Positions 5,558 through 13,040 of a stretch of 23,068 nucleotides of DNA are shown here, one piece after another. The position numbers were made by a program, and so were the translations under genes. Positions within the stretch are counted from its first letter, which is position 1. The number at the start of each line of letters is the position of its first letter. The DNA is from an uncultured Roseateles sp. (GTDB lineage: Bacteria > Pseudomonadota > Gammaproteobacteria > Burkholderiales > Burkholderiaceae), in NCBI GenBank assembly GCA_946886855.1, contig CAMPJJ010000089.1:1-23068 (forward strand), read 5' to 3'. The notes under the pieces were generated by a model. The model was given only the letters and a program-made list of their open reading frames with translations. It was not told the origin of the DNA and made no database searches.

Positions 5558-7871
5558 GCACCGAGGTGCCGGAGAGCGGGTCGCGCGCCTCGTCGTCGAG
5601 CAGCAGGTTCATGTTCACGCCCGGATGCCGGGCCGCGACCGAGAGCCGGCTGCCCGTGAGGTCATGCCCCCAGCCGTGCGGCAGGCTCACCACGCCCGGC
5701 CGCATGTCGGCGCTGACGGTGATCGGCGCGATGAGGCTGCCGCGCGCGTTGCTCAGGCGGGCGGACTGGCCGTCCGCCAGGCCCGCGCGCGCGGCGTCGT
5801 CGGGATGGACCAGCAGCGTGCAGCGGTCCCGGCCCTTCGCCAGCACCGGCAGGTTGTGCATCCAGCTGTTGTTGCTGCGGGTCTCGCGGCGGCCGATCAG
5901 CAGCAGCTCGTCGCCGGTCGGATGGCGCAGCGCGGCATCCGCGTGCACGAGGTCCGCCAGCAGCGCGGGCGGCGCCAGTTCGATGCGGCCCGAGGGGGTG
6001 CGCAGGACCTCGGGGATGCGAGGCTGCAGCTCGCCGAGGTCGATGCCGTGCGGGGCGGCGCGCACCTGCTTCAGCGTCAGGCCGTCCGGCCTGGCGCCGA
6101 AGCCGTCGCCGTACGGGCCGGAGCGCAGCGCCAGGTCGAGCCAGCGCGCCGGGCCGGCGCCGCCGTCCAGCATCGCGAAGACGGCTTCGGCGTGATCGCC
6201 GGTCTGGCGCTTGAGCTCGGCGCGCAGGGCCGCGTCGTCGACGGCCTGCAGGTCCGCGTCGGCGGGTTGGCCGGCGACGATCGCGGCCAGTCGCAGCAGG
6301 GTCTGCCACTCGGGGCGCGGCGCTGCCGAGGGTTTGGTGGACGCCCCCGTGGACGCCCCGGAGGACGGCCTGCTGGTCGACGTGTCGGACGAGGCGTCCG
6401 CGTCGGTGCCTGCGTCGGCGTCGGTCGGCATCACCGGGCCGGACCAGCGCGCGTGATTGCGCCAGGACAGCTGCGCGAACACCATGTCGTAGTGCCAGTC
6501 CTCCAGCGGGGACGGCGGCGGCAGGATCAGGTCGGCGTGCCGGCTGGTCTCGTTGATGTACGGGTCCAGGCTGACCATGAAGTCCAGACTGTCGAGCGCC
6601 CGCGCGAGCCGCGCGCCGTTCGGCGAAGAGAGCACCGGGTTGCAGGCCACGGTGATCAGCGCGTGGACCTGGCCGTCGCCGGGCGTCTCGATCTCCTCGG
6701 CCAGGCCACTGAGGGGGAACTCGCCCATCACCTCGGGCGCCTTGCCGACGCGGCTGTGGCGGCGGCCGGTCGCCACGCCCTTGCCCTGGCCGGGCCGGCC
6801 CATGGTGTTGGCGGCGAAGGCCGCGGCCTTCGGGAACATCAGGCCGCCCTCGGTGTCGAAGTGGCCGGTGACGATGTTGAGCGCGTCGATCAGCCAACTG
6901 TTCAGCGAACCGAAGCGCTGCGTGCAGGTGCCGAAGCGGCCGTAGAGCACCGCCTTGGGCGTCGTGGCGAATTCGCGCGCGAGCCGCCGTTGCGCGTCCG
7001 CGGGGATGCCGCAGTGCGCGGCGCCGCGTTCGGGCGGGAAGTCGGCGACGGCGGCGCGCAGCGCGTCCAGGCCCTCGACGTGATCGGCCATCCTGCCGAG
7101 CTGGACGAGTCCCTCCTCGAACACCGTGTGCAGCAGGCCCAGCAGCAGGAAGACGTCGCCGCCGGGGCGGATCGCGAGGTGTTCGTCGGCGGCCTGCGCG
7201 GTCTCGGTGCGGCGCGGATCGATGACGATGATGCGCCCGCCCCGCGCGCGCATCGCCTTGGCCTTGCCGCGGTAGTCGGGGCTGGTCCACAGGCTGCCGT
7301 TGCTGACCATCGGATTCGCGCCCAGGCAGATGAACAGGTCGGTGCGCGGCAGGTCCGGCACCGGGACGCTGAGCCAGTGGCCGTACATCAGCCCGCAGGC
7401 GAGCTGCTTGGGCATCTGGTCCAGCGTCGAGGCGGAGAACAGGTTGCGCGTCCCCAGCGCGCGCGCCAGGTGCGGGAAGTAGCTGAACAGGCCGATCTTG
7501 TGCGACGCCGGATTGCCGATCGTCAGCGCGACGGCGTCGGCGCCGAACTGCTCGCGCAAGGGCGGCAGGCGGCGGGCGATCTCCTCGAAGGCCTCGTCCC
7601 AGCCGATGGGGTCGAAGCCGGAGCGGTCGGCGCGTCGGCGCACCGGCTGGCGCAGGCGGTCGGGATCCTCATGCAGGTCCTTGAGCGCGACGCCCTTGGG
7701 GCAGAGGTAGCCGTGGCTGAACGGGTCCGCCTCGTCGCCGCGGATGGACACGATCGCCGTGCCTTCGGCGGACGTGCGGGTGCGGATCTCGAGGCCGCAG
7801 CAGGCTTCGCACAGCGGGCAGATCCGGGTGTGCGTGTGTTCAATGGTGGTGGCGGTGGCGGCGATGGCCAT
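5517..7871 (-). CDS. Molybdopterin (bis-MGD) oxidoreductase, formate dehydrogenase/nitrate reductase superfamily
   Basis: This gives 784 residues, starting at the ATG at 7871 with GGGAG (7878-7882 on this strand) 6 bases upstream. An N-terminal Fe4S4 motif CPLCEACC...C (C18, C21, C25, C57) is followed by the molybdopterin domains: GNPASHKIGLFSYFPHLARALGT, LGANPMVSNGSLW, IVIDPRRTETAQAAD, IRPGGDVFLLLGL, GHFDTEGG, SLDPYINETSRHADLILPP. The C-terminal dinucleotide-binding domain has RRETRSNNSWMHNLP and SLPHGWGHDL. At the usual Mo-ligand region I read FSASTLDQMPKQ, with no Cys or selenocysteine, so it is not a standard FdhF or NapA. No Tat signal, hence cytoplasmic. Residues about 480-519 are a Ser/Thr/Asp/Ala-rich linker. 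No electron-transfer subunit or cofactor chaperone is adjacent; the substrate is unknown. The LytTR regulator gene ends 84 bp upstream on the same strand. Confidence 0.88.
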   Translation of the reverse strand: MAIAATATTIEHTHTRICPLCEACCGLEIRTRTSAEGTAIVSIRGDEADPFSHGYLCPKGVALKDLHEDPDRLRQPVRRRADRSGFDPIGWDEAFEEIARRLPPLREQFGADAVALTIGNPASHKIGLFSYFPHLARALGTRNLFSASTLDQMPKQLACGLMYGHWLSVPVPDLPRTDLFICLGANPMVSNGSLWTSPDYRGKAKAMRARGGRIIVIDPRRTETAQAADEHLAIRPGGDVFLLLGLLHTVFEEGLVQLGRMADHVEGLDALRAAVADFPPERGAAHCGIPADAQRRLAREFATTPKAVLYGRFGTCTQRFGSLNSWLIDALNIVTGHFDTEGGLMFPKAAAFAANTMGRPGQGKGVATGRRHSRVGKAPEVMGEFPLSGLAEEIETPGDGQVHALITVACNPVLSSPNGARLARALDSLDFMVSLDPYINETSRHADLILPPPSPLEDWHYDMVFAQLSWRNHARWSGPVMPTDADAGTDADASSDTSTSRPSSGASTGASTKPSAAPRPEWQTLLRLAAIVAGQPADADLQAVDDAALRAELKRQTGDHAEAVFAMLDGGAGPARWLDLALRSGPYGDGFGARPDGLTLKQVRAAPHGIDLGELQPRIPEVLRTPSGRIELAPPALLADLVHADAALRHPTGDELLLIGRRETRSNNSWMHNLPVLAKGRDRCTLLVHPDDAARAGLADGQSARLSNARGSLIAPITVSADMRPGVVSLPHGWGHDLTGSRLSVAARHPGVNMNLLLDDEARDPLSGTSVLSGIPVRLSAAAS

Positions 7872-7955
7872 GGCTGTCTCCCGTCGTTTGCGGACGATTG
7901 TGGGAGCCGCTGTGTGCCCGCGAGGTCATGTAGGCGACAGGCGCGCCGACGCCGG

Positions 7956-8726
7956 CTACATCTGCCGGAACAGATGCGTGTAGCTCTCCGCCACGATGAG
8001 CGCGTCCTCGCTCTCCTTGAGCTTGACCTGCATGCGGCCGCGGAAGTCGCGCGACACGCCGGCAACCGCCGCCGCGTTGACCAGCGTGGAGCGGTGGATC
8101 TGCCAGAACTGCTGCGGATCGAGTTCCTCGACCAGTTCCTTGAGCGGCTTGCGGATCAGCGCCTCGCCCTGGCGCGTGGCGACGCGGGTGTACTTGGTGT
8201 CCGACTGGAAGTACAGCACCTCGTCGACGGTGATCAGCTTGAGGGTCTGCCCCACCGACGCGTTGATCCAGCGCAGGTACTGGCGCTTCGTGGTCGCGCC
8301 CGCCTGCGCGCCGAGCTGGCTCAGCACCGCGCTCAGGTCGGCGGGCGGACCCGCCAGGCGCTGCTTGATGCGCTGGATCGCCGTGAACAGCCGCGCCGGC
8401 TCGAGCGGCTTGAGCAGGTAGTCCACCGCGCCCTCGTCGAAGGCGGCGACGGCGTACTGGTCGTAGGCGGTGACGAACACGACGTGCGATCGCCCCTGCA
8501 CCTGCCGCGCCACGTCCAGGCCGGTGGCGCCCGGCATCTCGATGTCCAGGAACAGCACGTCCGGCTTGACCTCGTGCAGCAGGCGCAGCGCCTGCACGCC
8601 GTCGGCCGCCTCGCCGACGATCGTCAGTTCGGGCCAGAGCTGTTCCAGCCGTTCGATCAGTTCGTGGCGCAGCGTCGCTTCGTCCTCGGCGACGACGGCC
8701 GTCGCGGCAGCGGAATGGAAGTTCAT
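7956..8726 (-). CDS. LytTR-family response regulator (LytR/AlgR type)
   Basis: This gives 256 residues. Receiver domain, residues about 9-125: acidic pair E14/D15, phospho-acceptor D61 in VLFLDIEMPG, T86 in VFVTAYDQ, K106 in DYLLKPLEP. LytTR DNA-binding domain, about 145-255: LITVDEVLYFQSDTKYTRV, LIRKPLKELVEELDPQQFWQIHRSTLVN, SYTHLFRQM. Such regulators bind short repeats after phosphorylation by a LytS-type kinase. The ATG at 8726 overlaps the TGA of the upstream kinase-like gene (ATGA, 8723-8726), so the two are translationally coupled. An in-frame ATG at 8774 would lie inside that gene and is less likely. The 84-bp gap after it (7872-7955) shows no terminator, so the molybdoenzyme could be co-transcribed or be a target. 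Confidence 0.92.
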   Translation of the reverse strand: MNFHSAAATAVVAEDEATLRHELIERLEQLWPELTIVGEAADGVQALRLLHEVKPDVLFLDIEMPGATGLDVARQVQGRSHVVFVTAYDQYAVAAFDEGAVDYLLKPLEPARLFTAIQRIKQRLAGPPADLSAVLSQLGAQAGATTKRQYLRWINASVGQTLKLITVDEVLYFQSDTKYTRVATRQGEALIRKPLKELVEELDPQQFWQIHRSTLVNAAAVAGVSRDFRGRMQVKLKESEDALIVAESYTHLFRQM

Positions 8727-9832
8727 GCGGGCAGCTCCAAGGTGAATTCGGTGTCCTCGGCATTGCTGCGGCACTGCAGTCGCGGCGCCGGGGCGCCGGG
8801 GGCGCGTTCGAGGCGTTCCAGCCGCTCACCGAGCGCGTGCAACGCCGCTTCCTCGCCGCCCAGCCCGCCGCGGTCGAACGACAGGCTCACCCGCAGCCCG
8901 CCGCCGGGCAGCTCCTGCGCGCTCAGGCGGGCCAGGGACGGCAGGCGCGCGGGGTCGCGCAGCATCAGCTGCGCCAGCGGCAGCAGCAGCATCGGCGGCA
9001 GCGGCCGCGTGGCCAGCCACGCCGACCACTCGGTCGACAGGCTCAGCAGACGGCGATGGCGTCCCGCGACCACGGCGAGGTAGCTGTCCAGCAGCACCGC
9101 CTCGGACGCCAGCGTCACGCCGCTGTCGCGCAGCCGGGGCAGGGCCACGCGCAGATGCCGGATCAGCCGTTCCATCTGCTCGGGGGCTTCGCGGTCGGCG
9201 CGCTCGTAGGCGCGTTCGATGTCCACCAGGGTGTCGAACAGGAACTGCGGCTCCACCTGCGCCTGCAGCGCCGCCAGCCGCGCGGCGACCGCATCGCGCT
9301 GCATCGCGCTCTGCTCGCGCAGCAGCGCCTCCACCTTGGCGCGGGTGCGGCGGCGGCGCATCGCCATCTCGTACCAGGCCACCGACAGGCTGGCGGTGAC
9401 GCAGACCGACAGGCAGTCGCCGATGAAGTTGACCCAGCCCACCGGCTGGCACGGCATGTCGCACTTGCGGGCGCGCGCGAGTTCGGCGATGGAGGGCAGC
9501 CCGAGCATCGGCATCAGCTGGTCGTACATCAGCTTGGCCAGCACCGATCCGAGCAGCACCGCCGTGGTCAGCCGCGCGACGCGCCACCGGTTCTCGGGCG
9601 CGCTGCGCGAGGCCGGCAGCCAGGTCAGCAGCAGCACCAGCGACACCATGAGCGGCGTCAGCATCTGGTTGGCGAGCGCCGCCGGCCAGCGCGCGTCGTC
9701 CATCACGTAGAAGATCGACGGCGCATCCACCAGCCCGTAGAACACGCCGATCAGCAGGAACCAGGACAACTCCTCCACGCGCAAGGAGCGCCAGGAGTGC
9801 CAGAGGTGGGCGACGGGTTCGCGCACGGTCAT
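8723..9832 (-). CDS. LytS-like membrane protein with degenerate kinase domain (predicted pseudokinase)
   Basis: This gives 369 residues. Four predicted membrane helices at about residues 22-44, 57-74, 86-108 and 131-158 precede a charged coiled coil and a His_kinase-like region, the same plan as the kinase encoded just upstream. Where that protein has QIEPHFLFNTL, this one reads QVEPQFLFDTL (Q196, D200), so the phospho-acceptor His is gone. The ATPase part is degraded: PPMLLLPLAQLMLRDP replaces PPMVLPTLVENAIKHG, and I find no DxGxG or GxGL motif. A Cys pair, C124-D-M-P-C128, falls in the loop between helices 3 and 4, predicted periplasmic; C140 and C144 lie in helix 4. The start at 9832 and the stop at 8723 both form ATGA overlaps with their neighbours. 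It probably senses or modulates the partner kinase (inference). Confidence 0.85.
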   Translation of the reverse strand: MTVREPVAHLWHSWRSLRVEELSWFLLIGVFYGLVDAPSIFYVMDDARWPAALANQMLTPLMVSLVLLLTWLPASRSAPENRWRVARLTTAVLLGSVLAKLMYDQLMPMLGLPSIAELARARKCDMPCQPVGWVNFIGDCLSVCVTASLSVAWYEMAMRRRRTRAKVEALLREQSAMQRDAVAARLAALQAQVEPQFLFDTLVDIERAYERADREAPEQMERLIRHLRVALPRLRDSGVTLASEAVLLDSYLAVVAGRHRRLLSLSTEWSAWLATRPLPPMLLLPLAQLMLRDPARLPSLARLSAQELPGGGLRVSLSFDRGGLGGEEAALHALGERLERLERAPGAPAPRLQCRSNAEDTEFTLELPA

Positions 9833-11109
9833 GCGACGGCTCCGGCGGATCCGGGGGCTGCGGCCGTGCCGGTCGCGGCCGCGGTCGCTGGCGCCAGCGC
9901 CGCCGCGGCGGCGTCGCCCGGCGCACCGCCCGCACCGCCCGCACCGCCCGCACCGCCCGCACCGTTGTCCGCGCCGCGTCCCGTACCGCCCGCAAGGGGC
10001 ACGCGCACCCGCGCGACGACGCCGCGCGGTTCCGCCGCCTCCAGCTCCAGCCACGCCTGGCGCCCGAACATCGCCATCAGCCGCGCGCGGGTGTTGGCCA
10101 GGCCCACGCCGCTGCCGCCGCTCGCCGCGAAACCCTGGCCGGTGTCGCGCACCTCCAGCAGCAGCGCGCCGCCGTCGGGGTCGCGTCGTGCGCTGATGTC
10201 GATGCGGCCGCCCTCGGGCAGCGGGGACAGGCCGTGCTTGATCGCGTTCTCGACCAGCGTCGGCAGCACCATCGGGGGCAGCGGCGTCGCGAAGAGCGCG
10301 GCGTCGGCCTCGATCTCGAAGCGCAGCCGCTCGCCCATGCGCATCTGCAGGATGGTCAGGTAGCTGCGCGCCAGCTCGAGTTCCTGGCCGAGCGTGGACA
10401 TGCCTTGGCGCATGCTCGGCAGCGCGGCGCGCAGGTAGGCGATCAGGCTGCCCATCATGTCGCGGCCGCGCTCGGGCGCGGTCTCGTAGAGGCGCTTGAC
10501 GTTGGCCAGCGTGTTGAAGAGGAAATGGGGTTCGATCTGCGCGTTCAGCGCGGAGAACTGGGCTTCCATCTGCTGCGCCTGGAGGCGGTCGTGCTGGCGC
10601 GCCAGTTCCGCGAGCCGGGCCCGGGCGTTGCGTTCCTCGCGCACGCCGTGCAGCAGCGCGGCGAAGAAGCCGCCCAGCACCAGCCACAAGGCCATCGTCG
10701 AGGCCAGCCAGTCCCAATGCAGCGGTGCCTCCGGATCGCCCAGGTTCGCGACCTTGTAGCGCAGCAGCGTGCCGACCGTGGCGCCGACGGCCACCGCGAC
10801 CGCGCGCACGGCCAGGGGCCAGCGCAGCGTGCGCCGCGCGAGCAGGGCTTCCGCCAGCGCCAGCGCGGCCAGCACGCTCAGCGCCGTCAGCAGGGTCTGG
10901 CGGGTGAAGCGCAGCCACTCCATGAGCCAGCCGGTGATGCTGTCGTCCTGCGTCAGCCAGCTCAGCGACCGCGCGCCCGCCATCGCGAGGCAGAAGTAGA
11001 AGCAGGCCGCGATCATGCGCAGGTTGAAGAGCTGCAGCGCGGCGTCCCGCGCCGAGCGGCGGGGTTCGGAAGGGACGCCTGCGGGCGTGGCGGGGGGTGC
11101 TGCGGACAT
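9829..11109 (-). CDS. LytS/YehU-type sensor histidine kinase with Gly/Ala-rich tail
   Basis: This gives 426 residues. Four membrane helices lie at about 32-52, 72-90, 97-117 and 134-156. A coiled coil to about 190 follows, then the His_kinase box with H195 in QIEPHFLFNTLANVKRLYE. The ATPase domain has its N box (PTLVENAIKHG, N288), the G1 box (DTGQGF, D322) and the G2 box (GVGLANTRARL, 334-344). All key residues are present, so it should be active; its likely target is D61 of the LytTR regulator. After the normal domain end (about residue 372), a 54-residue Gly/Ala/Pro/Thr tail is appended, partly encoded by a 9-bp tandem repeat. The ATG at 11109 is in frame and agrees with family length; no clear RBS is seen. 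Its TGA overlaps the next gene's ATG. First gene of the operon. Confidence 0.93.
   Translation of the reverse strand: MSAAPPATPAGVPSEPRRSARDAALQLFNLRMIAACFYFCLAMAGARSLSWLTQDDSITGWLMEWLRFTRQTLLTALSVLAALALAEALLARRTLRWPLAVRAVAVAVGATVGTLLRYKVANLGDPEAPLHWDWLASTMALWLVLGGFFAALLHGVREERNARARLAELARQHDRLQAQQMEAQFSALNAQIEPHFLFNTLANVKRLYETAPERGRDMMGSLIAYLRAALPSMRQGMSTLGQELELARSYLTILQMRMGERLRFEIEADAALFATPLPPMVLPTLVENAIKHGLSPLPEGGRIDISARRDPDGGALLLEVRDTGQGFAASGGSGVGLANTRARLMAMFGRQAWLELEAAEPRGVVARVRVPLAGGTGRGADNGAGGAGGAGGAGGAPGDAAAAALAPATAAATGTAAAPGSAGAVA
9923..9964. repeat. 9-bp tandem repeat in the 3' end of the sensor kinase gene
   Basis: GCACCGCCC is repeated four times without error from 9923, followed by six more matching bases to 9964. 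The unit is three codons, so copy changes keep frame; on the minus strand it encodes a GGA-type Gly/Ala run at about residues 383-396. Such tracts are prone to slippage. Confidence 0.9.
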
Positions 11110-11233
11110 GGGCGGGATTCTGTCCGCCTCACGCACGCCTTGCCAGCGCGTGCGACGAAGCCGGACAGGGCGGGACGAGTCCGCCCTTCGCCGGACCGAA
11201 GTGCCGCGGTCGGAGGCGGCATACTTCCCGCCC

Positions 11234-12082
11234 ATGAAGATCCATATCGGAAACGGCGTCCGCCTGTTCGTGGACGTCGAGGGACCCGGCCTGGTGCCGG
11301 ACGGGCCACGGATGCGGGAGAAGCCGACGCTGATCTGCATGCATGGCGGGCCGGGCTTCGACCATGCGGCGTTCAAGCCGGCGTTCAGCGAGTTGGCGGA
11401 CCTCGCGCAGATCGTCTACTACGACCACCGCGGCCACGGCCGCAGCGATCCGCGTCCGCCGTCCGAATGGACGCTGGACATGTGGGCCGACGACATCGTG
11501 CGCCTCAGCGACGCGCTGGGCATCGACAAGCCGATCGTGCTGGGCCAGTCCTTCGGCGGGTTCGTCGCGCAGCGCTACCTCGCGCGGCATCCGGGCCATG
11601 CGTCGAAGGTGATCCTGTCCAGCACCTCGCACCACATGGGGCTGGCGCGCAAGCTGGATGCCTTCGAGCGGCGCGGCGGACCCGAGGCCCGCGCGCTGGC
11701 CGAGGCCTTCTGGAGCCGCCCGACGCGGGAGACCTTCGAGGCCTACTGGGCCGGCGTGCGCCACCTCTACAACACGCAGCCGGCGGCCGATCCCGAGGCG
11801 GGCGGTCGCACGCTGGTGAACCTGGACATCCTGCTGCACTTCGTCAGCGGCGAGAAGCAGGACCTCGGCCTCCTGAAGGGGCTGGAGAAGGCGCAGTGCC
11901 CGGTGCTGGTGATGGTCGGCGAGGACGACCCGGTCTGCCCGCTCGAGGACGCGCTGGAGATCCACGATGCGCTGCCGGCGCAGTGGCGTCAGCTGGCGCG
12001 CTTCCCCGGCGTCGGCCACGGCGCGTGGCGCGACGATCCGGTCGCGGCCTTCGCGGTGCTGAAGAAGTTCATCGCCGAATGA
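11234..12082 (+). CDS. Alpha/beta hydrolase, proline-iminopeptidase-like
   Basis: This gives 282 residues, cytoplasmic, no signal peptide. The alpha/beta-hydrolase core is complete: oxyanion-hole HGGPG at 37-41, YYDHRGHGRSD at 62-72, nucleophile elbow GQSFGG with S106, acid D231/D232 in VGEDDPVCP, and H262 in GVGHGAWR. The HGGPG plus DHRGxGRSD combination is typical of proline iminopeptidases and related hydrolases, but the substrate cannot be read from the sequence. Cap region about residues 135-200. I chose the ATG at 11234 because translation upstream is low-complexity and the fold begins right after it. No good RBS is visible. It is divergent from the kinase operon across a 124-bp gap (11110-11233) that must hold promoters for both. 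Confidence 0.88.
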   Translation: MKIHIGNGVRLFVDVEGPGLVPDGPRMREKPTLICMHGGPGFDHAAFKPAFSELADLAQIVYYDHRGHGRSDPRPPSEWTLDMWADDIVRLSDALGIDKPIVLGQSFGGFVAQRYLARHPGHASKVILSSTSHHMGLARKLDAFERRGGPEARALAEAFWSRPTRETFEAYWAGVRHLYNTQPAADPEAGGRTLVNLDILLHFVSGEKQDLGLLKGLEKAQCPVLVMVGEDDPVCPLEDALEIHDALPAQWRQLARFPGVGHGAWRDDPVAAFAVLKKFIAE

Positions 12083-12116
12083 TCACCGAGTGGATCGTGG
12101 GCGGACCTGGTTTCAC

Positions 12117-12165
12117 GCCCTCTCCTGCTCGCGGGAGAGGGCGGGGAGAGGGCGGGGAGAGGGCC
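12117..12165. repeat. Palindromic intergenic repeat, copy B, with the right arm tandemly repeated
   Basis: Arms GCCCTCTCC (12117-12125) and GGAGAGGGC (12134-12142) form a hairpin. The right arm is then repeated as GGGGAGAGGGC at 12143-12153 and again at 12154-12164. The element lies between convergent genes ending at 12082 (+) and 12201 (-). Same family as 1474-1567 and 19301-19343. The arm repetition suggests slippage. Confidence 0.78.
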
Positions 12166-12200
12166 AGCGGCCTGTGAAGGACCGCTGATGGCTTCGTGCG

Positions 12201-12563
12201 TCAGGACGCCACGAGCGCCTTGAGATCGCGCTCGACCAGCGAGACGTCGCCGAGGTTCAACTCGATGACGCGGCGCAGGTGGGTGATGCTCTCGATGTCG
12301 ATGCCCAGGCAGAGCAGCCCGACGCGATCGCCTTCTCCATGCGCCAGCTGCGCCGCCATCGTGATGCGGCCGTCGTGCGGTGCCAGCGGCAGGTCCAGCA
12401 GGCACAGCGCGCCGGGCTCGACGACCGAGCCGGGCGGCAACAGCAGCAGCGCGCCCTTGAGGGACAGGTCCAGCACCTGCACCGGCAGGCGTTGCTCGAC
12501 CGTCACCAGCTGCGCCTGACCGGCGAAGGCGATGCGGGAGAAATGGCGGCGTTCGGCGCTCAT
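12201..12563 (-). CDS. PilZ-domain protein (c-di-GMP receptor candidate)
   Basis: This gives 120 residues, essentially one PilZ domain. The N-terminal ERRHFSRI carries the arginine-rich RxxxR c-di-GMP loop. DLSLKGALLLLP is the D/NxSxxG motif, followed by the beta-barrel strands (ALCLLDLPL, RITMAAQLAHGEGDRVGLLCLGID) and a final helix (THLRRVIELNLGD). Single-domain PilZ proteins bind c-di-GMP and pass the signal on by protein contact. The start MSAERRHFSR at 12563 leaves a 25-bp gap from the upstream gene (ends 12589), so the two are probably one operon. No strong RBS is visible. Domain call firm; output unknown. Confidence 0.9.
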   Translation of the reverse strand: MSAERRHFSRIAFAGQAQLVTVEQRLPVQVLDLSLKGALLLLPPGSVVEPGALCLLDLPLAPHDGRITMAAQLAHGEGDRVGLLCLGIDIESITHLRRVIELNLGDVSLVERDLKALVAS

Positions 12564-12588
12564 GGTGTCGTCGGGCGTGGACCGGGCT

Positions 12589-13017
12589 TCACAGCTCGGC
12601 GTAGATCGTGCTCTTCTCGATCGCCTGGTGCAGGCGCGACGGCGCCAGCGGTTCCAGGCCCATCGTCTCCAGCAGGTACCACGAGGCGCGCAGCAGCGCG
12701 GACGTGGCCTGCCGGAGCTCGGTCGATTCGGGCGACTCCGAGCGCGACAGCATCGCCTGGAGCTGGCGGGACTGGTGGTGACTGGGCACCTCCGGCACCT
12801 GCGACGGCACATGGGCCTGGGTGAGCCGGCCCAGCAGCTGCTGGACCTCATGGCCGTGCTCGGGGGACTGGATCAGGCGCGCCAGGTCGCCGAGCAGCCG
12901 CTCGCCGGCGGCGGCCAGCAACTGCGCGGAGTGGTCCGCGCCGCCGGCCACGTAAAGCGCCGACGCCATGTCCAGGTACTCCAGCGCTCGCGCCAGACGG
13001 GGCAGGTCACTGCTCAC
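12589..13017 (-). CDS. Helical protein of unknown function, possibly HEPN-like
   Basis: This gives 142 residues from a GTG start at 13017. AAGGAGG lies exactly 7 bases upstream, which makes this start far better than the ATG at 13062. The sequence is all-helical. The block LARALEYLDMASALYVAGGADHSAQLLAAAGERLLGDL recalls the N-terminal part of Burkholderiales proteins of the type ALxxLxxAxxLYF...SAxxLAGAAEEILG. I link those loosely to HEPN helical bundles, but the RNase-type Rx4-6H motif is not seen here. A central hinge (SQVPEVPSHHQSRQ) separates two further helices rich in Leu. It is encoded 25 bp before the PilZ gene in the same direction, so a role in that pathway is plausible. Function not recognised. 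Confidence 0.7.
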   Translation of the reverse strand: MSSDLPRLARALEYLDMASALYVAGGADHSAQLLAAAGERLLGDLARLIQSPEHGHEVQQLLGRLTQAHVPSQVPEVPSHHQSRQLQAMLSRSESPESTELRQATSALLRASWYLLETMGLEPLAPSRLHQAIEKSTIYAEL

Positions 13018-13024
13018 TGCATGT

Positions 13025-13031
13025 CCTCCTT
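13025..13031 (-). promoter_or_regulatory. Perfect Shine-Dalgarno site deciding a GTG start
   Basis: On the minus strand this reads AAGGAGG, 7 bases before GTG at 13017. A nearer ATG (13020-13022 region) is out of frame and hits TGA at once. Confidence 0.8.
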
Positions 13032-13040
13032 GATGCACTC

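Noticed and set aside
5625..9083. Open frame of over 1100 codons on the plus strand
   Set aside because: Entirely antisense to the molybdoenzyme and regulator genes, both of which show complete domain motifs. High GC makes such stop-free shadows frequent.
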